Shown here in pieces: positions 1 to 7,280 of a stretch of DNA of 31,254 bases (positions are counted from its first letter, which is position 1; the number at the start of each line of letters is the position of its first letter). The DNA comes from an uncultured Peptococcaceae bacterium (lineage in GTDB: Bacteria > Bacillota > Peptococcia > Peptococcales > Peptococcaceae), in contig CABQBF010000012.1 in the NCBI GenBank assembly GCA_902462325.1, positions 1 to 31,254 of the forward strand, read 5' to 3'. The notes under the pieces are model-generated. The model worked only from the letters and a program-made list of their open reading frames with translations, searched no databases and had not been told where the DNA came from. The position numbers were made by a program, and so were the translations under genes.

Positions 1-144
1 CTGCCCAATGCCTACAAATCCACCGTTATACAAACCAATAGGCACGATAAAACAATTGACTCCAACCGAAAATACCAATGTGCCAAATACGGCCCATAAG
101 ATTTTTTGCAGCTCCACCAATTTTTGCTTCCGTGTCAGTTCCAT
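1..144 (-). CDS. YitT-family membrane protein, N-terminal fragment
   Basis: Only the first 48 codons lie in the window; the gene runs off the left edge. The translation has a short charged start (MELTRKQKLVELQK) and then a hydrophobic segment with the pattern VNCFIVPIGLYNGGFVGIGQ. This resembles the first membrane helix and glycine-rich turn of YitT/DUF161 integral membrane proteins, whose transport role is not settled. I chose the ATG at 144 because a GGAGAGGGG ribosome-binding site precedes it by about ten bases. An in-frame ATG at 165 is possible but has a poorer site. The family call rests on a short segment, so confidence is moderate. Confidence 0.6.
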   Translation of the reverse strand, partial: MELTRKQKLVELQKILWAVFGTLVFSVGVNCFIVPIGLYNGGFVGIGQ

Positions 145-365
145 CCAAACTTTACCCCTCTCCATATTACCGTTCCTATTTTGCCCGTGCTATTTATATT
201 GTTTTCATTATACTACAATAGTGCCAAAATTAATCTATGGATTTGGAAATTTTTCTTTTTATTTATATATGTTAAAATGATATGAACCAAAAAAGAAGAG
301 AAGTTGACGCCAATGTGGTAATATCAGTTCACCACAAACGATAAAACCCAAAGAAATGACTTCTC

Positions 366-1301
366 ATGAACAAGATAACACAAGAAGCCAGAAAACGTCA
401 AACGGTAGTGAATTGGCAGAACGAAAAGGGAAAAGTTATGCCAGTAGGAAATACGGTGTAAGTTTAAGCAACGTGAAACGGTGGTGCAAACGATACGATG
501 GAACATAGCAGTCCCTAAAGGAGAGGTCGCATCGGCCTCATAGCCACCCGAAGCAGCACACAGCAGAAGAAGAGGTACTGATCCGTACAAACCTGTCTAA
601 GTCGTTCTTCCGGTATGGCTGGAAAGGGGCGTATATAACAGCCCGGGAGGCCGGATACAGCAGAAGCTATAGTGGTTTCATCTATGCCGCTAAAAGGATG
701 GAATTATGTGGTGGCAAGCAGAAATAAAAGCAGCCGCGAAAGTGGGAGCGGCGGTATCCAGAGCTGATGGTACCCGGGGAAAAAGTCCAGATTGATGTGA
801 AAGAGGCGCCGTATTGTTGTCTGAGAGGTGCGGCAAAACGAAACGGGAAGCATTTATATCAGTGGACTGCGATAGATGAATGTACCAGAATTCGGTTCGT
901 ATAGGGTTTTGAGGAACACACGCCGGAAAACTCGGTAAAATTTCTGAAGGTGGTTCAGGAAGCATTTCCGTTTCAAATTCAGACCATACAGACAGATAAT
1001 GGTGCAGCGTTCACGTATAAGTATCAGTGAAAGTGAAGATTGTCCTTTCGATACTGCACTTAAAGCGGCAGGAATCGAACACAAGCTGCTCCCGCCCAAA
1101 ACTCCATGGCATAACGGAAAGGTAGAGAGAAGCCATTGAAATGACTAATGTCACTTTTATAACTGGGGGAAATTTTCCGATGTGGAAAAATTGAACGAAA
1201 AACTGGCAGTGCATTTGGAGTGGAGCAATTGCAAACCGATGCGGACTCTGGGTAACAACTCGCCTATTCAACTGCTCCAAGAAAAGCTGAACATGGTCTG
1301 A
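366..1301 (+). pseudogene. Decayed DDE (rve-type) transposase
   Basis: This is the remnant of an IS3/IS481-like insertion sequence transposase of roughly 310 codons. Reading begins at MNKITQEARKRQ. It shifts frame near 430 into SYASRKYGVSLSNVKRWCKRYDG, a helix-turn-helix segment, and is then broken by in-frame stops near 507, 725 and 903. A second frameshift lies near 1030-1045, followed by more stops. All three catalytic positions can still be read: D in VQIDVKEAPY, D in QTDNGAAFT and E in HNGKVERSH. The end at 1301 is the stop after LQEKLNMV. No clean terminal inverted repeats or target duplication were found by eye, so element borders are not given. It cannot make an active enzyme. Confidence 0.85.
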
Positions 1302-1454
1302 TGACCATGTCAGAGATCCTATTTTAGCAACAGCTAACGGTTACCAAAATAGAATCTGTTGATCCTACATTCGGAATGACTTTCTTTTTCTTGAAATGGG
1401 TTATATTTATTTACATCATAGAATTTTTTAAAATTTAGAATTATTTATTGGGCA

Positions 1455-1491
1455 GAAAAAACAGCTATCCATAAAAAAACAAGATAGCTGT
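1455..1491 (-). terminator. Rho-independent terminator downstream of lysR
   Basis: A perfect 9-bp stem, ACAGCTATC (1461-1469) with GATAGCTGT (1483-1491), is followed on the minus strand by a run of six T. It would end transcripts coming from lysR and from the short reading frame at 1513-1641. Confidence 0.75.
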
Positions 1492-1512
1492 CCAAATCGC
1501 TTTTTCGTTGTT

Positions 1513-1641
1513 TCAATATTGCAGGGCCAACCGCTTCCGACTCTGCTGAAGCTGTTGCTTTTGTTGTTCCAAATGGTCATGCTTGGCCATGGTCACCAGC
1601 AATCCCGCACAGCACCGACAGTCTACCGCAAACAGTGTCAT
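1513..1641 (-). CDS. Possible 42-residue small protein, unrecognised
   Basis: A short frame between lysR and its terminator encodes a Cys-containing N-terminal half (MTLFAVDCRCCAGLLV) and a Gln/Lys-rich, helix-prone C-terminal half (HLEQQKQQLQQSRKRL). An internal ATG (MAKHDH) could also be the start. Neither start has a good ribosome-binding site. The only support is position: the frame closes about 20 bases before a strong minus-strand terminator, and nothing else occupies the space. It may equally be a degraded gene end or chance. Function unknown. Confidence 0.25.
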   Translation of the reverse strand: MTLFAVDCRCCAGLLVTMAKHDHLEQQKQQLQQSRKRLALQY

Positions 1642-1719
1642 TTTCCAGATACGAATGTTGTATATGCTGCATTTTTACATTCTTTCTTTTACTAAATTAT
1701 TTTTTACCTCGAAATGCTC

Positions 1720-2631
1720 TCATCCTTTTAACCGTTCCTGCAAACGTTTCAGCACCAGGCTTTCCAGCGGACTCCATTCCCGTGCGCGATACACCACGCC
1801 TACCTGACAATGCCATGTTAGATCCTGCACAAATAACTGCTTTAAATACTTCCTATACTCTTCTGATTCCTGATAGACTCGTTCCGGCATAGATGTAAAA
1901 GCATCTTGTGTAAGTAAATATTGCAATAAAAGCTGCTGATTGTTAACTATTTCTATATTTTTCTGATATCCATAAGACTGTAATAGCCTTTCACTGTAAG
2001 CTGTAATCATGGAATTACCACTAGTGATATATGGATACTGCACAATATGCTCCATCATGATTTTATCTTGTCTACATAATGGATGTTTTTTTCCTACATA
2101 CAAGCATACTCTATTATTAAATAATACTTCATATTGCAGTTTATGCTGCTCTATCAATTTCTGTAAGAATACCTGATCCGTACTATACATCATAATAACG
2201 CCATATTCTAATTGTTTATTTCCTACCTGATCTATAATATCTGCACTATTACTTTCATAAAAGCGTAAAACAAGATTTGGATACTGTTCCTTCAATCCCA
2301 TAAATACTTTCACAAATATCTCTGAACTCCATAATTTTGCTATTCCTACAGAAATAGTACCTGTAAATTGATTATCGACCTTTGAGTTTAATTTTTTTAT
2401 CTTGTCAATACAGCCTAGAATTTGTTTCGCATAAATTAAAACTTGCTTGCCCTGTTCTGTAAATTCTACCCCATTTTTTGTTCGCTTTAAAATTTCATAA
2501 CCTATTTCATCTTCAAATTCTTGAATACCTTTACTGATTGATGGTTGAGAGATAAATAACTTTTCTGCCACCTCTGATAAGCTACCACAACTTTCCAGGG
2601 CTGCAATCATTTCAAATTGATTCAATCTCAT
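1720..2631 (-). CDS. LysR-family transcriptional regulator
   Basis: The 303-residue protein has normal LysR length. The N-terminal winged helix-turn-helix spans about residues 1-65 (MRLNQFEMIAALESCGSLSE, then AEKLFISQPSISKGIQEFED). It is followed by the linker helix and a periplasmic-binding-protein-like effector domain (about 90-295). The ATG follows an AGAGAGG ribosome-binding site. It lies just downstream of, and in the same direction as, the permease-flavoprotein-ferredoxin operon but is separated from it by a terminator and has its own possible promoter. LysR regulators commonly control adjacent transport and catabolic genes, so it probably senses the substrate of that operon; that is inference. 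The gene is AT-rich like the operon. Family call is firm; the ligand is unknown. Confidence 0.93.
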   Translation of the reverse strand: MRLNQFEMIAALESCGSLSEVAEKLFISQPSISKGIQEFEDEIGYEILKRTKNGVEFTEQGKQVLIYAKQILGCIDKIKKLNSKVDNQFTGTISVGIAKLWSSEIFVKVFMGLKEQYPNLVLRFYESNSADIIDQVGNKQLEYGVIMMYSTDQVFLQKLIEQHKLQYEVLFNNRVCLYVGKKHPLCRQDKIMMEHIVQYPYITSGNSMITAYSERLLQSYGYQKNIEIVNNQQLLLQYLLTQDAFTSMPERVYQESEEYRKYLKQLFVQDLTWHCQVGVVYRAREWSPLESLVLKRLQERLKG

Positions 2632-2675
2632 ACGAATGACCTCTCTAACATAGATTAATCTTTTATACTTTTATA

Positions 2676-2703
2676 ATTATAAAGGTTTTTCTAATTTCGT
2701 CAG
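2676..2703 (-). promoter_or_regulatory. Possible lysR promoter
   Basis: On the minus strand a TATAAT hexamer (2676-2681) lies 16 bases from CTGACG (2698-2703, four of six matches to TTGACA). It sits just after the permease terminator and upstream of the lysR start. Prediction from consensus only. Confidence 0.45.
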
Positions 2704-2711
2704 TATTTTTC

Positions 2712-2757
2712 TACAAAAAGCCTCAGCCCAAATTCTCGTCATTTGGTACTGAGGCTT
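2712..2757 (-). terminator. Terminator of the ferredoxin-flavoprotein-permease operon
   Basis: A 9-bp stem AAGCCTCAG/CTGAGGCTT (2718-2726 and 2749-2757), with an inner CAAAT/ATTTG pairing, is followed on the minus strand by TTTTTG. It lies about 18 bases beyond the permease stop codon. Confidence 0.8.
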
Positions 2758-2774
2758 AATCATGTAAAAATCAT

Positions 2775-4223
2775 TTAAAATAATACTAGTGCATATGGAA
2801 TGCCAATTATGATAATTGCCACGATAGATATAAACAAACTGATAAAACCATACTTATAAATTTCTTTAGAACGACACCAATCTGTATTACCGTGTAATAG
2901 CGCTGCCATTGGCGATGCCGCTGGTGTCAGTAACGCAAAATGACAGGAAAACACTAACAATACGGTAATGACCATTGGAGACACTCCTAGCAAAAGTGCA
3001 AATGGATAGAATACCGGTAGTAAAATAGCTCCAACAACTTGATTATTAGCAAAGTTTGTTAAAATCACCGCTGTTAGTACAGCAATCGCCATAAAAGATA
3101 TCGCACTTCTACCTTCAAAAATTGGTGTAAATACCTTTAACATAAGGTCTGTGATTCCAGCGTCCTCTGAAGTGATTGCACTTGCTAAAGGCATAACTAC
3201 TGAAGTTAAAAATATTACATCCCACTGCATACCTTTACTACACACAGTTTTTATATTCATTAAAGGTTCTCCGTCGATTTTCAAACAGCACATAACAACG
3301 ATTAACAGCATTGCAGTTCCTGTTGCCTGAATTTTATTTAATATTATACAGAGAAAAAAAGTCTTAGGAAGTATGCTTGGTAATAATAATAACATAACCA
3401 ATATTGCCACAAAAATCAACACAGCTTTCTGGCGACGGGTAGGCACTAAATTTTCATTTGCAAAGCTATTTTTATTTAATTGTTTTAATAGAGATACGTC
3501 TACTTTAAAAACAAATTTGCCAATCAAGCAGAACAACAAAATACACAGCAAGCTCATCGGAATTGTAAACATGATATATGTCATATAGTTTACTGTTAAT
3601 CCAGATATCTTTTCTAAGATTCCAAATACCATAATTCCGACTGTTCTAAACGGAAACATTGCTAATCCAATTGTTGCTGCAAATACGACGCCGACCACCA
3701 TAAATGAGGAAAATGCTTCATATGGCTTATAGCCAACTATTTGACAAACACTGTAAAGAATCGACCAGCAAATAATAATTGCGGCAATCGTACTAGTAAT
3801 AGATGATAAAATAAACACCGCCAAGAAAAATGCGTATACAAAAATCCAAGGATTTTTTAGTACCCACGTTCTCGTTATAATATATACTGCAATGAATCGA
3901 CTTACACCGGTTTGCTCAACAATACCAGAAACAAGAATCATGAAAAAAATCAATAATAGGGTTACGCTCCCCCAACCCGCTGCCAATACACTTGCCAAAC
4001 TCATATCACAGAGAAGTACGAGGGCTAATGTCCCCATAATACTAGGCCAAATAAGACCAATTACGCTCCAGCCAAATAACAACCCTAGAAAGATTCCAAG
4101 TACATTCATTCCCAGTGGTGTAATTGGTTCTATCGGAGGCAATTGCCCAAAGCCAAACATAATAAACACGCATACAATTGCCTTTGCATAATATCCTACA
4201 TTATTTCTTATTATCGCTGTCAT
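2775..4223 (-). CDS. SLC13 / ArsB-like anion permease
   Basis: This is a 482-residue integral membrane protein with about 11-12 hydrophobic helices. Two hairpin-like motifs suit the ion-transporter superfamily that includes DASS/SLC13, CitM and ArsB: SSITSTIAAIIICWS near residue 140 and LTNFANNQVVGAI near 390. Members carry di- or tricarboxylates, sulfate or other oxyanions, often coupled to sodium. The ATG follows GGGGAGGG by seven bases. It is the last gene of the operon with the AprA-like flavoprotein and the ferredoxin, so it probably imports the flavoenzyme's substrate or exports the product. A perfect 12-bp hairpin lies between it and the flavoprotein gene. Substrate cannot be read from the sequence. 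Confidence 0.85.
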   Translation of the reverse strand: MTAIIRNNVGYYAKAIVCVFIMFGFGQLPPIEPITPLGMNVLGIFLGLLFGWSVIGLIWPSIMGTLALVLLCDMSLASVLAAGWGSVTLLLIFFMILVSGIVEQTGVSRFIAVYIITRTWVLKNPWIFVYAFFLAVFILSSITSTIAAIIICWSILYSVCQIVGYKPYEAFSSFMVVGVVFAATIGLAMFPFRTVGIMVFGILEKISGLTVNYMTYIMFTIPMSLLCILLFCLIGKFVFKVDVSLLKQLNKNSFANENLVPTRRQKAVLIFVAILVMLLLLPSILPKTFFLCIILNKIQATGTAMLLIVVMCCLKIDGEPLMNIKTVCSKGMQWDVIFLTSVVMPLASAITSEDAGITDLMLKVFTPIFEGRSAISFMAIAVLTAVILTNFANNQVVGAILLPVFYPFALLLGVSPMVITVLLVFSCHFALLTPAASPMAALLHGNTDWCRSKEIYKYGFISLFISIVAIIIIGIPYALVLF

Positions 4224-4265
4224 TTTGCTTCCCTCCCCAATTTTTATATAAACAATGATAATTTA

Positions 4266-4301
4266 TTTCCAGATGCCTTTACTTTATGAGGCATCTGGAA
4301 A
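4266..4301 (-). other. Intercistronic hairpin
   Basis: A perfect 12-bp inverted repeat, TTTCCAGATGCC (4266-4277) and GGCATCTGGAAA (4290-4301), with a 12-base loop lies in the 91-base gap between the flavoprotein and permease genes. No T-run follows on the minus strand, so it is not a standard terminator. It may stabilise or process the mRNA, or tune permease expression relative to the upstream genes. Confidence 0.6.
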
Positions 4302-4314
4302 TCCAAAAGTGAAT

Positions 4315-5994
4315 TTAACGAACTTTTTCCCTATAGGCCAATTTCAAACCGTCTCTCGTTTTTTCTATCGTTTGGAATTTATTGTTTAATAATGGATTCG
4401 TATACGTGTAATCTACTCTATTATGGCATTTTCCACGCGTTTCTTTTCGACCTTCCGCTGAAATTGCAGAGGCTTCTGCTACATCTAGCATATCCAAAAC
4501 TTCCAAACAACGCATCAATTCATGGGAATTTTCAGCTCGTAATTGTTCATTTGCATAGCGCTTTAAGTCGCCAATATATTTAATGCCCGATTTTAATAAT
4601 GTTTCCGAACGCACTTCTGTACCTACATATTTGTTCATAATCTGCTGCATAGTAGAATTTGCTTCTTTCCAATGGGCCCCAGTTTCGCGTTCCATTATAG
4701 CGCTATACATTTCTAATGTTTCCGCAATCTTTGGATGATTGCTAATATCATACTCTTCTACCGTTTTGATGTATTCACAAGCACTCTCTGCATCAACATG
4801 ACCGAAAACTGCTGCGCTACTAATATCACCACGCACATTCCCAGTAATATTTCCTGCAGCAAATAAGCCACTTACTGTTGTCATTCCATCTATACCTATG
4901 TCCAATCCTCTTGCCGTATAGTTATATTCATAGGTATTGAACTCAACCATATGTTTTCGCAAATCAATATGATATTGTTCCATATAATCAATCAGAGAAG
5001 TATCTCCTTCAGAAACAAACGATTTAAACATATGTTCCATATCTTCTTGGCTTGTCTCAGAACAATTCATGAAAACTGGCCCTGTACCATCCTGCATTTT
5101 TTCCCTAAATACTGTCTGCCATATATCGGCTGTTACATCTCCTAGTTCACGAGTTGGTTTTGTGACAAATGGACCAACTGGTTTTCCATAATAGTCAGTC
5201 AGCACGCCAATCCAGGTTGCTTTGCCACATCTCTGGAACATACTTGGACCAGAATGTACATAAGGAATATCCAAATTTACTAAGCGTGCACCTGCCCGGA
5301 ATCCCATGGCAATTCCACTTCCAGTATCGGCTGGACAGTTACAGGCATTAAACGGATATGCCGGATTCATCCCCGGATAGATTCTCACACTGTGGCCAGT
5401 ACATACAAGCACTGCTTTTGCCTGAAATACAATCAATTCTGGTTTTTCATCAGCAATATTTACACCAATGGCTCCTACAACTCTACCTGTTTCATTCGTT
5501 AATAATTCATTTACTGTTGTTTTATTTAGAATATGGCATCCATTCTTCAACGCCTGTTTTGTCAACAAAGGTTTCTGATCATGTCCATCGTATTTTAGAT
5601 GATACCGTCTACGCCCCGGCATGGAATGTCCTTCAAAATTCCATTCACCTGTTGGACGCATATTGATTCCATAGCTTTCCCATAATTCAATTACTTCTTG
5701 TGAGCGACGCAGCATTAAACTTAATAAATTCTTGTCCTGCCACGGCCCCACTAATGTTTCACTAACCTCACGCAAAATTTCTTCAAAATCATCGCCATGA
5801 TACTCCGGAATATAACAGATAAAATGATCATTCCCTGTAGCTCCAGAACCAGAACGACGAGTATCTGCTTTTTCGGCAACGACTACATCCATACCCAAAG
5901 AAGATGCTGTAATTGCAGCCTGCATACCAGCAATTCCGCCACCTACAATTAAAAAATCACACTTTACAATATCTTCTCTTTTTTTCATAGTCAT
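4315..5994 (-). CDS. AprA-like FAD-dependent reductase subunit
   Basis: The 559-residue protein is a flavoprotein of the fumarate reductase/succinate dehydrogenase/AprA fold. A dinucleotide-binding motif VGGGIAGMQAA lies near residues 17-27 and an FAD-ribose acidic residue in VVVAEKA. A segment RRSGSGATGNDHF follows where the flavin and substrate pocket is expected. The late FAD motif GLFAAGNITGNVRGD and a C-terminal helical domain follow. No heme-binding or flavin-transfer domain and no signal peptide are seen, so it should act in the cytoplasm. The ATG is three bases after the ferredoxin stop and shares a GGGGG ribosome-binding site, suggesting coupled translation. The pairing with a two-cluster ferredoxin copies the AprA-AprB layout of adenylylsulfate reductase. 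No ATP sulfurylase, Qmo or Dsr gene is nearby, so the substrate may not be APS. Confidence 0.8.
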   Translation of the reverse strand: MTMKKREDIVKCDFLIVGGGIAGMQAAITASSLGMDVVVAEKADTRRSGSGATGNDHFICYIPEYHGDDFEEILREVSETLVGPWQDKNLLSLMLRRSQEVIELWESYGINMRPTGEWNFEGHSMPGRRRYHLKYDGHDQKPLLTKQALKNGCHILNKTTVNELLTNETGRVVGAIGVNIADEKPELIVFQAKAVLVCTGHSVRIYPGMNPAYPFNACNCPADTGSGIAMGFRAGARLVNLDIPYVHSGPSMFQRCGKATWIGVLTDYYGKPVGPFVTKPTRELGDVTADIWQTVFREKMQDGTGPVFMNCSETSQEDMEHMFKSFVSEGDTSLIDYMEQYHIDLRKHMVEFNTYEYNYTARGLDIGIDGMTTVSGLFAAGNITGNVRGDISSAAVFGHVDAESACEYIKTVEEYDISNHPKIAETLEMYSAIMERETGAHWKEANSTMQQIMNKYVGTEVRSETLLKSGIKYIGDLKRYANEQLRAENSHELMRCLEVLDMLDVAEASAISAEGRKETRGKCHNRVDYTYTNPLLNNKFQTIEKTRDGLKLAYREKVR

Positions 5995-5997
5995 AAC

Positions 5998-6243
5998 TTA
6001 TTCCCCCTTTTTTTCTGGTACATTTACATGAAGCATCATGTGGGACAACGGATACCGTAACTTTATGGCCTGCTTTGGACAGTCAATGGCGCAAGCGCGG
6101 CAATGCCAGCATTCGTCAGGATATTTGACGACGATTTGTTTTCCCTTCTGCTCATGTTTCTCAACTTTGATAACATCCAACGGACAGATTTGTGCGCACA
6201 ATCCACATTTTACGCACAACGCTTGATCGATTACTGGTGGCAT
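5998..6243 (-). CDS. AprB-like ferredoxin, two [4Fe-4S] clusters
   Basis: This 81-residue protein carries two ferredoxin motifs of the form C-x2-C-x2-C-x3-C-P: CVKCGLCAQICP near residue 10 and CWHCRACAIDCP near residue 45. It should hold two [4Fe-4S] clusters and pass electrons to the FAD of the next gene. AprB of sulfate reducers is longer, so this is a minimal version. I chose the ATG at 6243 over one eleven codons upstream because AGGGAG precedes it by about eight bases. It is the first gene of the operon, directly behind a strong predicted promoter. The electron donor is not encoded here; no membrane anchor or quinone-interacting subunit is present. Confidence 0.88.
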   Translation of the reverse strand: MPPVIDQALCVKCGLCAQICPLDVIKVEKHEQKGKQIVVKYPDECWHCRACAIDCPKQAIKLRYPLSHMMLHVNVPEKKGE

Positions 6244-6319
6244 AGTAAACACTCCCTTTATGATATAATTTTTCAAAGCTTAAACCTTTACTTTGAACTT
6301 GTATTACTTCTTGCTTTAT

Positions 6320-6348
6320 ATTATAAATAAATGCATTTTATTTGTTAA
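6320..6348 (-). promoter_or_regulatory. Promoter of the ferredoxin-flavoprotein-permease operon
   Basis: On the minus strand TTAACA (6343-6348) and TATAAT (6320-6325) are separated by exactly 17 bases, about 80 bases upstream of the ferredoxin start. The spacer contains the perfect palindrome AAATGCATTT (6329-6338), which could be an operator, for instance for the nearby LysR protein; that role is inference. Confidence 0.65.
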
Positions 6349-6511
6349 CTTCCCGCTCTCTATGGGTATCATGCGCAAAAAGAATAATTGCTCAACCATG
6401 CTACTTTTTTGTCAAAAAAAGAAAGAGATTTTTTCTTGAAACTATTATTTCACATCATTTTTCCGCTTTATTTACGGCACTGTTTCCACAGATCAAAACT
6501 TATTTCACATC

Positions 6512-6554
6512 AAAAAAAGCTGCCTGCTTGCCTATGCAAGTGGACAGCTTTTTT
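6512..6554 (-). terminator. Terminator of the serine dehydratase operon
   Basis: The stem AAAAAGCTG/CAGCTTTTT (6514-6522 and 6545-6553), with an inner CTTGC/GCAAG stem, is followed on the minus strand by seven T. It lies about 30 bases after the TPR gene. T residues on the plus side could let it work in both directions. Confidence 0.8.
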
Positions 6555-6582
6555 CTTTTTCTATTTTAGTTTTCCTTCCAGT

Positions 6583-7266
6583 TTAGTTTCCGGCCATGGC
6601 CCGTTTTTTCTGCAAAAAGTCTAAGCGCTGCAGGGCGTCTTTATCATCAGGGGCGTATTCTAAGGCTTTGCGCAGATCTGCTTCGGCTTCGTCAAAGCGG
6701 TTCAGCGCGGTATACAGACTACCTCGCCCTTTGTAGGCATAAGTGTAGTAGGGATCCAGCTCCAAGGATTTGTTGAAGCACTCCAGTGCATCGTTCCACT
6801 GCTCCATCTTATAATAGAGGTTGCCCTTGTCTTTGTAAATAATGGCAGCAGAATAAGGCGACAGCTCCAACACTCTGTCTAAGCCCTGCATGGCCGGCTC
6901 AAATTCCTCCAGATCGGCTTCAATCAGGGCTTTATCCCAAAGGGCCAGCGCATAATTGGGATTGATGTGCAGCGCAGCGTCATAGTCTTCCAGCGCCCGT
7001 TCTACGTCGCCCAGGTTCAAAAACAGCAGCGCCCGATTGTAGTAATAACCTTCGTCATCCTGTTTGAGGGCGATGGCGCGGTCATAATCTTCTAGGGCTT
7101 TGCTGTATTCCTTTAAGCTGTGATTATAAATATTGGCCCGATAAAAATAGGCCTGCGGCTGTTTCCAGTCTAAGGCGATAGCTTTGCTAAACCATTCCAC
7201 CGCTTCGGCAAAGCGTTCGTAATTTTTTGCTTCAATTCCACGTTTTAAAGCTTCCTGGTAGTCCAT
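6583..7266 (-). CDS. Tetratricopeptide repeat protein
   Basis: This 227-residue protein is built almost wholly of about six TPR units, with repeated patterns such as AVEWFSKAIALDWKQPQAYF, ALEDYDRAIALKQDDEGYYY and ALECFNKSLELDPYYTYAYK. TPR arrays form helical superhelices that bind other proteins. There is no signal peptide or enzymatic domain. The frame stays open far upstream into sdaAA, but the start at 7266 is right because GGAGGAAGG precedes it and the repeats begin there. An alternative ATG at 7281 overlaps the sdaAA stop codon. It follows sdaAA by 14 bases and precedes the terminator, so it is the third gene of the serine dehydratase operon. Its partner is unknown. Confidence 0.88.
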   Translation of the reverse strand: MDYQEALKRGIEAKNYERFAEAVEWFSKAIALDWKQPQAYFYRANIYNHSLKEYSKALEDYDRAIALKQDDEGYYYNRALLFLNLGDVERALEDYDAALHINPNYALALWDKALIEADLEEFEPAMQGLDRVLELSPYSAAIIYKDKGNLYYKMEQWNDALECFNKSLELDPYYTYAYKGRGSLYTALNRFDEAEADLRKALEYAPDDKDALQRLDFLQKKRAMAGN

Positions 7267-7280
7267 CTTTCCTTCCTCCA

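Noticed and set aside
8..280. 90-codon plus-strand frame at the left edge
   Set aside because: The minus strand over 1-144 gives a convincing YitT-like membrane segment with a ribosome-binding site; the plus frame is its antisense.
4315..6243. Calling the flavoprotein and ferredoxin genuine adenylylsulfate reductase (aprAB)
   Set aside because: The layout is similar, but the ferredoxin is short and no sulfate-reduction partner gene is present. The motif evidence does not fix APS as substrate.
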